DNA of 64,000 bases from Lingula anatina (lineage: Eukaryota > Brachiopoda > Lingulata > Lingulida > Lingulidae), in the NCBI RefSeq assembly GCF_001039355.2, contig NW_019775901.1, positions 83,595 through 147,594 of the forward strand, given 5' to 3'. Below, piece after piece: positions 1 through 11,100 of the stretch. A program made the position numbers and the translations under genes. Below the pieces are notes generated by a model that saw only the letters and a list, made by a program, of their open reading frames with translations, was not told where the DNA came from and made no database searches. Positions within the stretch are counted from its first letter, which is position 1; each line of letters opens with the position of its first letter.

Positions 1-744
1 CCTTGATGTATTTAAGTCATTGTGCACATTTGTGACCTTGAAGCATTGAGGTCATTGTGTACATCAGTGACATACATATATCTTTGAAGGTCATTGTGTA
101 TCAGTGATCTTAAAAGATCTTTTAATCTGTTTTATTCTTTTTTCGTACATCATCAATTCTTATCGCACAGGTACTAACACAACACTGAAAAATAAGTTAT
201 ATTCCAGGTACTATGAACATTGAAGCTGTTCACTGAGACATGCTGTGCACACACTGGTTTGATTACACTTAACCATAATGCTTTTATTTAGATTGAACTT
301 GGTGTTGTTTATCAGAGCCTTGTTTTATGACAGAGTCTTCAGTTTACTGAAATAGGCTAATTATACCCGAGTAAATTTGCTCGGGGAAACTGAAGATATT
401 GATTTGTAATTTGGAAGATATCATTAACTTGATACTGGGTATGTTAGGGTGTGGAAAGGATATATTAGAAGATTATCCACCGAGGTTAAGAAAAGGTTAG
501 GCAATAATTGGTAATTTGTGCCTTTTGTAATGATAATAATGTATTGCTGATGCCTATATATAGCAATTACTGTGATATTTGATTAATTTTATTGACTGGC
601 TCCAGTTATGAGATATGACGCAAATGTATGCATTTTATGAAGGCAATTTATCAGTTCCATTTACACAATAGCACCATTTATTTTATTAGTTATGGCATGC
701 TGAATGTCATAAATAGCCTGTTTCAGACCAACGCCACCTGTACC

Positions 745-1412
745 CACCCTGAGCTTCAGAGCTAACTTGACACTAACCTCTTCACTGTAGCCTATCTTCA
801 TCGTGTCAAGTAACCTCTGACCAGATTCGATTGCCTCCGCCGCCCGCCAATCAAATTTAAAAGCCCGCACTCAATGACTCATTAAACGATCTAGCCAATG
901 AACGCGAACGAGTCAAAGCGCGCTTTGTTCAAATCCGGACCAATCAAAGATAAGGCTGAATATCAGGGACTTGCCGTAACCTGTGGGCAGCACGCAAATT
1001 ACATCGTCTCTCAGTAGATAATGATGCAGGGCCTCAAACTGCTAGACCCTATGGTTTCAATTCCGATTTACTCATATTTTGCAAAGGATCAAGAGATAAC
1101 TTAACATATTCTTTTTCGTAGTCACTCGCCTTGCTTTCTTTGTATACGGTAATACACTCGGAACTACTCGGATGTCTCCGCACTCGACAATAACTATGTT
1201 GTTAGTATGGAGCTTGCGGAATCAGCCGAGGATTGCCGATTGACGGTCAACCAATCAGCGTTTTCACCAAACTTTGGTGAAAAATTTTGAAACATGGATT
1301 TGATTGGCTTATATAAACTAGGTCAAACTATTTTCGTCAGAGGTTACTTGACACGATGAAGATAGGCTACAGTGAAGAGGTTAGTGTCAAGTTAGCTCTG
1401 AAGCTCAGGGTG
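745..1412. mobile_element. Non-autonomous DNA transposon with 76-bp terminal inverted repeats and 8-bp target duplication
   Basis: Positions 745-820 and 1337-1412 are perfect reverse complements (76 bp, beginning CACCCTGAGCTTCAG). The 8-mer CCTGTACC flanks both ends in direct orientation (737-744 and 1413-1420). Length is 668 bp with no transposase. Identical arms indicate recent insertion or copy correction. An 8-bp duplication fits hAT, P or Mutator-like groups; long arms and captured coding sequence lean toward Mutator-like, but the superfamily is unresolved. The minus-strand interior has helicase-like sequence, listed separately. Confidence 0.85.
936..1187 (-). pseudogene. RecQ-like helicase N-terminal remnant inside the transposon
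   Basis: On the minus strand, 1041 down to 936 reads QFEALHHYLLRDDV then CVLPTGYGKSLIFSLI. The latter is a Walker A box in the form used by RecQ-family DNA helicases. Upstream, from about 1187 to 1052, another open stretch reads ECITVYKESKASDYEKEY ... MSKSELKP. A 10-bp shift and a stop separate the two (LKP then QFEAL would be the usual helicase order). The frame closes soon after 936. It is a fragment, either captured from a cellular helicase or left from a helicase-bearing element. Confidence 0.6.
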
Positions 1413-4400
1413 CCTGTACCACACTTTGAACTTTGGTTGTTTTCAGACGAATTATAGATATTTGATTTTAATGGCTTCTGAATTCGTTGAATACCGCCAT
1501 GATTCCCCTGGCGCCTTCAATTTGTCATTTATCGTGATGTGACAAAAATGATACTTGTCACCTCAATGCCCCAATCTGTTCTCATCTATGTGACAGTATT
1601 CAGAGTTGACAGATTAAGTGGGGCTTTTAACAGTGCACAATGGAGGGGGCCTACATAGAATGGGGGGGGGGAGAGAAAGAAAAAAGTCATGTTTGACATG
1701 TGATGCTAGTGGTTTTGAGTCAAGGTGCTCTTTTAAGGTCAGTAAACATTAATGATAAAGCCTACCTCCCAGAAGAGCATACATTCTCGCTTACAGATCA
1801 TTTGCTCAACGTTTACAGTGTGGTGCGGCTCATAGGAAAATTTAAGAAATAAATATTTTTCATCAACTCACAGTTGATAAGGTGAAACATTTGCACCATT
1901 GAAACCGGAGTGGTGTATTTGTGGAGAAAGTGCTGAAGAGTATATGTACACATATCAAAATTTTCAAGGTACTGTACAATTTTCTAATTCAAAGAGTTTT
2001 TCCCTTCACCCCCTGTCTTGTTTTCCTCATTAAGACAAATGTCTTTCTCATTTTATCACTGATGGCATGCCTCAATTTCTTCTCTTCTCTTTTTTCATCA
2101 AGCAATATCAATAGCTAAGGCATCATCCTTAAGAGAGGATTTCCATGCTTTAGGAAAGACAGTGATAAACAATTAATATCTTTTTCTTCTGCCTTTGTTA
2201 AACCAACAGTTTATTTTGGTCAAATTATCCTTTACACAAATTATAATGATAAGGACTTTAATTATTTATGTCATCTGATAAAAATTTAGTACCAGGTGAG
2301 CATGCAATTTGGTGTTAATCTTTCACGGTGGACTGATGTGGTAGTAGGGGGGATTGCATGGTGACAGAGGGTCTTTTGTCATCGTAATCTGATGATGTTG
2401 ATGGTGGGAATGCATCTTGAGCCCCACGGAATGTGCTGAGTTCATAGGTTACCTGGGTATGGCACTGTGCTGGGTTGTGTTTAGCTAGCTATAGGGAAGA
2501 CAACAGGTGAGCAGCTGAATGTCAGCAGATATGACTTCAAAAAATTATTCTTATTTTTATATTAATATGAAGCATTTTTGAGTATATTTGTTTGTCATAA
2601 GCAGGAAGCTGATGGATGTAAGACGGTGTGCTATGTTATCAGTCTGGTTAAACCATTTTAGAATTTTTGCCTGAAAGCCCTTGTTGTTATGATTGCCAAT
2701 TCTAGACAGATGGCCAGATTGGGATTATCCAAAAAAAAAAAAAAAAAAAAGTTCTAAGATACACAATGAGTATCAGTTTAACAGTGTAGTCAATACACTT
2801 TAATGTGAAGAATCAAGCTAACATTGGCTTATAATAGATCTGATATGCAGTCCCATTAAGTAGCATTATGATGACCATTTAGCAGCATTTGAACAGTGGG
2901 TTATTGACTAGATAGTATTGAAGGTCTGTGAGGAGTTGGTATGCTGTGGCTTTTTCGAGGATGGAGATTTATATCGTAGATAATGACTGTATCAGTTCGC
3001 AGTTCTGATTTGGATACATAAATATTGCCCTTAATAGGTCTTAGGATTGTAGGTATCTTTATAGGTTGATATCTAGAAATGATGTTTAATCTTTTAGGCA
3101 CAGTATCGATGATTCTGTTGACAGATGTCTTGTTGGTTGAAAATGGGGATTTGTGAATGCTGTGTAGAATTTATAGGCAGTTGTGGTTGAGAATGGATTG
3201 GTTGAAATGTGTCTCTCTCTCTCTCTCTCTCCTGCCTGTCCATATGTGTTTTTCAATGCCTGTTAAAAACGCCTTTGCATGTTATACACACTTTACCTGT
3301 CAATTGGACAATTTGAAACACCCATCCATATAACATTATCATACACCTTTGTGATTAAGTTGAAATTATCATTTAAGGAATATCTGTCCATGATTCAGGT
3401 TGTCTGTTGCATGATGGAGTCATTTATTATTACCTGTTTTATAAGACAGGATCAAATAGCTGTGCATATTGGGTTCTAGGTAAGAGGTGAGGGAGATTTG
3501 GAGCTTGCGTCCATGACACGAGTTAGGAGCATAGATCTGCAGTTTACTTGCAGTGCGTGATATGGTGTTAACTTAAGTCATGCTGGTCTTTTTTTCTTGA
3601 TAAATTTGATGCCCTCTCTTAGTGATGAAAATGTCACTAGTAATAAAGTTTCCATTTTCTCAACCCTGCCATTTCTTGTCGCTAAAGTGCAACCATTTTG
3701 CATTTATGCAACAAAATTTTACAAATATAGTTGAAAAAAGCTTATGAATATTTTCTGAGCTGAACAATATGTGGTTTAATGTGAAAGTTTCCCAATTATA
3801 GTTCTTCTAGCTGATAATTTACCGTTGTGTGATGTGCTAGTAAAGTTAGATGGTAGTTAACTGAATGTAGTGATCGCGTGGTCCTTTGAGAATGGCACTC
3901 GTAAGCCATTTGTATGTTGTTCTAAATGTCGACATCCCCAGCAGAACTAGCAACTTCCTGATCTAGATACGGCGAGGTAGGAAGGCTGATGGGTAAGCAA
4001 GCATATAAGATTGATCACGGTGAAGGCTCAATGGCGTCAGGTGAGCATTACGTTGCAGATGTGACAAGTCATTTGGGGACATTCCGCGCCAACAGGGGAC
4101 GTGTCAGTGTTTCATGGCTTGGTGAACGGAAGATTATGAAGTCCCCGTGGATTGGCTAAGCATATGTTATATGTATTTGTAACTATGATGTGGACAAATT
4201 CGGACTGTTTAATCGTATTTCCTTGTCCAGGGCTATTGGCCAAGTCTTTTTGAAAATGAGATACAAAAGGGGTAAGCCCCAGTTAATTTGTTGATTAATT
4301 TTTGATATTTTTTTAATGCATTTTTTCAATTAATGTTTTTAAAATATCTTGAAAGTGCTTATCTATTGGTGTCAGACCCTCTTTCTGCTTCCCCCCCCCT

Positions 4401-7400
4401 CTTTTATGGCCTTCTTGCCACCATTTAAGTACATACTTAACTTTAACAGTTAAGGGTAAATGACTATAAAATTTGGCTCCTCATACTTTGGGGAAAACAT
4501 TTTGTTAATGTGCCTGAAGAGGAGGGAAGAGAGAAAGGTCTTTCATTACACTTCACACTGAAACACGCAAAGTAGCCATTTCCCAAAGAAATTGTATAAT
4601 TTTCTTTTGAAGGACTTGTAGTCAGTTGCGTCATTTTGTAATGGCCATTTTGTCTTCATCTCAAGGCATGCGTTTTGACTGTATTGCCTTTGTCTATATG
4701 GGACTGAATAGTTAATGCTGAAATGCATTTTCTAGTGAGAATGCATTTGTGAGGATTCTGATATTATTGGATGAGTGACTAAATTCATATTGATAAGGAC
4801 ATTAAGAAGAACATCAATTTTAAGATAAGCACTTGAGGGATTTCTCCGTGTTATCTCCTAATATTACAAAACACAAGTACACCTTTTTTTTTACTTTAAG
4901 ATCAGAAATAGAATTCTCAATTTTAAAGCAACTTATTTGTCTGGGAGCAGCTATTTCGTCACTGAAGTTCAGGGACCCACTTGCTGCATAACACGATGTT
5001 TTGCCACTGTTTCAATGTGTGTCACATCTCAGATAAAGTTAATGCAAATGATTACTCCTTTTAATGCTTTTGTACAAGAACATAATATTCATATTTTATC
5101 TCCTTAGTTCCAAGGTACTAATTAGGCAGGACTTGAAGACAATTCAGGTCGTTAGTGGACTATAAGGCACTGTCGATACAATCACCCCATCATCAGTATG
5201 TACAGTGACAACTTACAATGTAAAGACCTCAGGACCCTATTTCACTAGAGCTTAGATGGAATGGTGCTATCCATTTTTCAGATAAAGAAACTCCTGTTGA
5301 AAATGCTAACAATTGCCTGGGTAATATGATAAATTCCACATAAATGGTCTGGATGTAATCTATTAAAATTAAATATAAGATATTCCAGCAACTTTTCTAT
5401 CACTTGTCAAAATATTTCATTTCTCACTCCAAACCACCCACCCCCACCCCAAGCAATGCACCCTGAGACCCATAACTAAAACCCTGCTATCACACCCCTC
5501 GTGAACATCCACATCAACATGGCTTTGCACACTAAGGTCCTCAAAATGGACCCCACAAGTCATCATGCCTTATATTTAATTAATACCTTACTAAGCCCGC
5601 TAATTAATCATTTCTATGTGAGAAATTTATATTGAGAAAGTGATACCTGTGTTCTGGTGTACCCCTCGGGTAACAAGTAGGGGGGGGGGGGCATTTGGTA
5701 TCTGATAAGAGTGAAGTTTCATCTTCATTATACATGAGTACAGAGATTAGGATCTTGTTAGTTACTCATTATGAAGCATACAGGTGTTTGAGATTTATGA
5801 CAAAGCTGACAGTAATGTGGGAAGTTCATATGCCCCTTCTATCCACCCAGAGGTACACCTAGCACCCTTCAAATAAGGTGGTATGTGATCTTCTTGTCTT
5901 GGAATACATGTAATTGGCTGGATGTTTTTGGAGAAGATCAGCAAAATTCTGAACAGGTACATTGTTGACTTTTAATTCATGATAGCTGTTTCTGAACATT
6001 TCAGAGTTTAAGGTCCCTTCTTGCCATGCCTTACAAATGGTAAAAATAGCTTTTTTGAATGTTGTCTCTCATATGTATGAACTGTTTAGCTGCAAAATTG
6101 TGACTTTTTTCTGGCAGAATATTTTTGGGGAGAGTCATATTTTCAAAGGTACACTGGTGTACAAACTTATTTAACTCCGAACGACCGTGGGAAGAACTAG
6201 GATAATTATCCTATTGTAAGCGAATCTTCATTTGAGATGGGTAGCACCTAATCGGTTGACCTAACCAGCAAGTAACTTGACTGTACATGAATGAAGCGAA
6301 CATGACATAACTTCAACCTCACCATTAAAATGAATGTCAGACCAAACGAAGTCATTTCTTGCAAGAAGAAAGGTCACTGTAGCAGAAATAATCGCATCCT
6401 GCGGAACAGAAAGCATTCAGAGACCCAAGAACGTTCAAGGGCATGTTATTTAGCCACTCCAAGCATATTTATGCTTCCTTACTGCCAGTGTGTCTGCGTT
6501 ATTGCAAATCTAAAATGATATCTCTTCTTTTTGTAAACACATTTTCAAGGTACAATTGTCCTCCGTTTTGTCCACAAAGTATGATCAGAGATAAGTGTCA
6601 AACATGTTAACTGTTGAATTTACATCTGTGAAACAAGAGTAATTGATGTACAGTTGGTGTGCAACAAAACCTTAAGGTACGGCGGTATCGGCAAAATCGT
6701 GTGTAGCAATGTGCACATGAATGATGTGTATTATTACAAGCTTGCAGCACTTAATGGTGCCGTATTGTTCTATAGTCATTCTGCGGGTCCCTGGTGGCAA
6801 AAGATGGCTTTTAGATTCACAAAGAGGATAAATCTCTCTTTGCAATGGCAGGAGAGAATGGCGGATTGGACTGACTGCAGATACGTACATAAGTGTGTGT
6901 TTGGGTATTGGTTTTTTTTTTAGACACATCAAGTTCAGTGAAATGTGGGTGATTTTTATGATGGCATCTTGCTATGTTTTATGGGTCTTCTCAGTAGCTA
7001 CACATTCATAATGCAAGTAGTGGAGAACAATTAATTACCTGGGAAAGGTGAAACTAATGTACTCGTTTCAATTAGCGTGTAGAACACTTAATGATTTTTC
7101 TAAGAAAACAGACAGGGGAGGTTGATGACACATTCCAGTTATTTTTGTAAATTGAATATCTTTTTGGGGTATGTAGTGCTAAAATGTAAAAGATCTGACA
7201 CCAAGTAAGTAAGCTTTAAACTGAGGATTTGATAAGCATCTCCAGGCCAGCCAAATAATGCATGAAGAAAGAAAAAAGGCAATATATTATTGCCAGCACT
7301 ATCCAGGTACACATATCTCATTCTAGTTCAGCTTCTGAGAAATGGTGAGCTTTGTTAATACTTGTTATTTTAGAAGGAAGATCTATAACTTCTGATCGAA

Positions 7401-8148
7401 TACTGTGGGTGGTTTTAAGAGTGTGGCATGTTTTGATATGGTATTATTCTGAAATACAACTTTTTAGAAGCTGATCAATAGCTGGAATGGGCTGTATTTG
7501 GGGAAAGCTGAACTAATTGCAGCTATTGGAGATAGTTTCAGAAGGAGAGAAAGGGGGACAAACAAGTTAGGGAAAAGAAATGTGCAGCTTCACCATAGAC
7601 TCAGAATAAATGCCTGGCATGAAAACAAAAGTTATTACCAGTACTTAAGATCATAGGTTTATCAAGAAAACAGAAAGGAGTACAGAGGGGGCCTGCCTTA
7701 ATTGTCATTACAAAGAGAGGAAAAGAGTATTAATGAATTCTGATTTTATTCTGCAGCAGCTTTGGAGTCCGTTTTTTCCAGTCGACTTCTTAATTAATTT
7801 CTTTGAAGTTCCTTTTGATGGTGGGCTATTCATTATGTCTGTGTCTGGGTGCTCAGGGCTCCCAGAGCAAGAAGACTGTATTTGAAGCTTTGATTCAGAT
7901 TTTATTATTGATTCCCCCTTCTGCTCTGGGCATAATTAATTATCAAATTAATTAATCCGTTTGTTCTGGGAGAATATATAGAAAAAGGCCTCTTGAGATG
8001 TGCACAAGGTTAAGGGATGCATTCTGAAAATATGAACCATTGTCTGGAATTTGCTTTGAACTATGAAAAAAATGTGCATCTTAATGAGATCTGAGGTGGA
8101 TTACAATTCGCTCTTTGGTTAATTTTTCTTTTTTTCTTCCCTTTGCAG

Positions 8149-11100
8149 GTCAAAGAATGAAAAACAATGAAGGAACTTAACATTCCAAGGAGCGTCAGGA
8201 TGGAGGCCATTTTACCTTATTTTGCCACCATTTTTATTCTATGCAACTTCGTATTTGTTGCCAAAGCCACTTATGTGACCAATACTTACAGTGACTCCTC
8301 AAACAATGGGAATTTTTACAAACTGGAGTTGGATCGGGACACTGGTAGTGTTTATTTAGCTGGGAAAAATAAACTTTATAAACTATCGTCAACATTGGCG
8401 CTAGAACAGAGCGTGGTGCTTGGACCCAAAGAGGATAGCCCAGATTGTCCTTTGCCACCTTCGCTACAATGTGATTTTACTAAAACGATGACAGATTTCG
8501 TTCCAAAGGCCATGGTTGTGTATTATGACCAACGCCGGTTGATTTTGTGTACAAATCTGTACCAGGGTCTGTGTGAGAAAAGGAGCCTAGATGATATTAC
8601 GGAATTAGACACGAACATTTACACGCCCATGGTACCCCATGACAGTACATCGTCCACGGTGATTTTCATAGCGCCATCACCTGATGATAGCTCAAAAAAG
8701 GTCCTCTTCATTGGTGCCACTCGCACAACCTACGGAACTGTGGATGCCTATAAGAAACTTATACCCGCAATAAGCAGTCGTAACATTGAGACCTACGACT
8801 TGACTTTTACCGATGTTCTCCGAGGGAAATCCGAAATGCGAATAGATGAACTTCACACCACTTCATTCTTCATCAAATATATCCATGGCTTCAGCACAGG
8901 TGGCTTTGCCTATTTCATCACCGTCCAGCGAGAAGCAACAGGATCTCGGAAGTTTGTCACTAAACTGGCCAGAATTTGTGAAAAGGATGTGCATTTCTTT
9001 TCCTACGCTGAAGTGCCTCTGGTTTGTAACAAATCGGGTACGGACTACAACATCGCCCAGGCAGCGTATCTGGCCAAGTCGGGTCCTGATTTGGCGGAGA
9101 GCCTCTCTATCCCACCAACGGAAGATGTGCTGTACGTTACTTTCGCTGTAGGGAAACAGAATTCCAATGAGACACTGGCCAACTCTGCTGTGTGTGTCTA
9201 CCCTATGAGGGAAGTCGTCCGAATTGTAACACAGAATATACAGGAGTGTTTCAGGGGTTTGGGGAATATCGGACCAGATCATTTTGCCAGCAGGCAGGGG
9301 TGCACAGAGGCTGTGAGTATAGGATGTAATGGTATCGTTAGGTGTACCTTTCGAAACATGGCATGCTTGCACACACATGCACATGTACTTGCAGTTACAA
9401 ACCAAACTTATGTGAACTTGGTGTGTACAGATCTGTTAATTTATCTTTAAGTCTTGATCAACTTCCACATCACCTGCACACACTGATTAAAGGGGCATTT
9501 GTAAACAGAAGTTTTGTGGCTTTGCGAAAGCGCTAGGACCTGTTTGTGGCAGACTCCTTTAAAAATGTCAGTGGTTTAAAACTAGATCATATATGAATAT
9601 GTTTCATTAATTTCTATTATATTTTTCCCAGCAGACACTGCCAATAGGAGATGACTATTGTGGAACCCATGACTTTAACTACCCGATAGGAGGGAATATT
9701 CCTCTGCAGTCCACTGCGGTGATAACTCTACCGTCAACTGCAGTCACAGCTGTCGCGGTGTCCATTACATATAACTACACTGTGGCCTTCCTGGGCACAA
9801 GTACTGGTCATCTGCTCAAGGTAGGGTTCGATTCTTTTCCCCCTTAGCTCCCAAAAGAAAAAGGAGGGGGTGTTTGTTCAGTTGAATAAGAAAAAATATT
9901 AATTAAGTCAGTTGCGGTGATTTAATGCAAGTTAGATGAATCTTGGTTTTTGTAAAGCCTGTATTTTGTGCTGTTGATATCCCACAGTGCACTTCTTACT
10001 TCCTGTGTCTCTCTGCTGATTGTCACATTTGAAATTTTTTCATGAGCAAAACATAATTAAAGAAAAAAAGATTAAATTAATTTAGATCAGTTGATCTGTC
10101 TCTTTCAATTTAAAATTAGCAATCTTGGGGATAATCAAAGTCACGGGAAACCAAGTTATGAAGGAAATAATCTCAATTGCACAGCTGAGCTTGTAACATT
10201 TTTAACTTTAGAAAGATCCCACCAGCAGTAATTTACATGCAATTTCAGTCCATTAAGTTAGTATGGAAAAAGGATGAAGAAATTCAGCTTAAGTTTTGCC
10301 TGATTAATTCAATCCAGTCAATTGAGCCTGTCTAAGATTGCTTTCTTCTAATTTCCTGTGTGTAAGAAGCCGTTCTCTTGTGCACTCTTGATGAAGTTGG
10401 GGATGGGTGAAAGCGGGACATAGTAAAAAAACTCCTGTAACATTTATGTGATTTCCCAGTGGATACCCTCAGCGTCCTATTACTGTTGCAAACTTTGTTA
10501 AACTTTTCTCCATCCTTCCTCTTGGGCATGGAGTAAATATGGCAGCTCTAGAAAATCTACTTTGCTAAATTCTGTTAGTAATTGCCCTGGCGCTAGTGGT
10601 GCCAGCAGCCACAGAACCCTGACTCCAGGAATCTCGTGTAATTACCAGATGAAATCTAGTTCAACCTGCACTGATGGCCGCAATCAAGCACCTGAGGTGC
10701 ATCATGGGATTGCACGGGACAATTTCCATGGGATTTTTTTTGTAGATCCTAGTGTTTCAAACTAAGGATATCTGTGTCCTGGTGGAATGATTCTATGTTT
10801 TCCAAATCTGTCAATAGATAAAGAGTGAAAGGCGTACTATGAAGAAAGGGAATAAGACAAATCTCCCCAAACACACAAATTACTGAACTGCTTCCTTGCT
10901 TTTATTTGCTTTCAAATGTTATCATTCCTACCTAGCAGCATTGCTCTTAGCATTACCAATATACAGGGGCTTAAACCTTCCCTGAACTAGTATGCTTGAT
11001 GTCATCTGATCAGTGGGTCTCCAACTGGGCTGTGAACTGTGTTCTGTTACAAAGAGGGATCACAAAGAATAGAGGTAAAAATGATTGGAGCTGACACCCC

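Larger units (their letters stand above)
1..8148. other. Upstream non-coding region or 5' UTR intron
   Basis: No supportable host gene is present. The sequence before 8149 ends in a splice acceptor, so at least its right part is an intron whose 5' UTR exon is not identified. It contains degenerate GTCATTGTG repeats at the left edge, an inverted-repeat transposon at 745-1412, a pure A20 tract (2731-2750), a (CT)n tract (3212-3230), and otherwise AT-rich sequence with no reading frame that looks coding. Confidence 0.6.

Noticed and set aside
1-115. Possible tandem repeat array of GTCATTGTG units
   Set aside because: There are three degenerate occurrences of unequal spacing at the window edge. 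They are noted in the upstream entry but not supported as a defined array.
661-870. 69-residue minus-strand open frame
   Set aside because: It runs across the target duplication and the left inverted repeat of the transposon, so it joins flanking DNA to element sequence by chance.
921-940. tRNA B-box-like string (GTTCAAATCC)
   Set aside because: There is no matching A box or acceptor stem, and the string lies within the transposon interior.
8863-9405. 180-residue minus-strand open frame
   Set aside because: It is the antisense shadow of the Sema exon. The + strand frame carries the recognisable domain and the splice sites.
9313-9450. Read-through of the first coding exon to the stop at 9450
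   Set aside because: A GTGAGT donor follows GCT at 9312 and the next exon continues the Sema domain in frame. Retention would truncate the propeller, and there is no evidence for it here.
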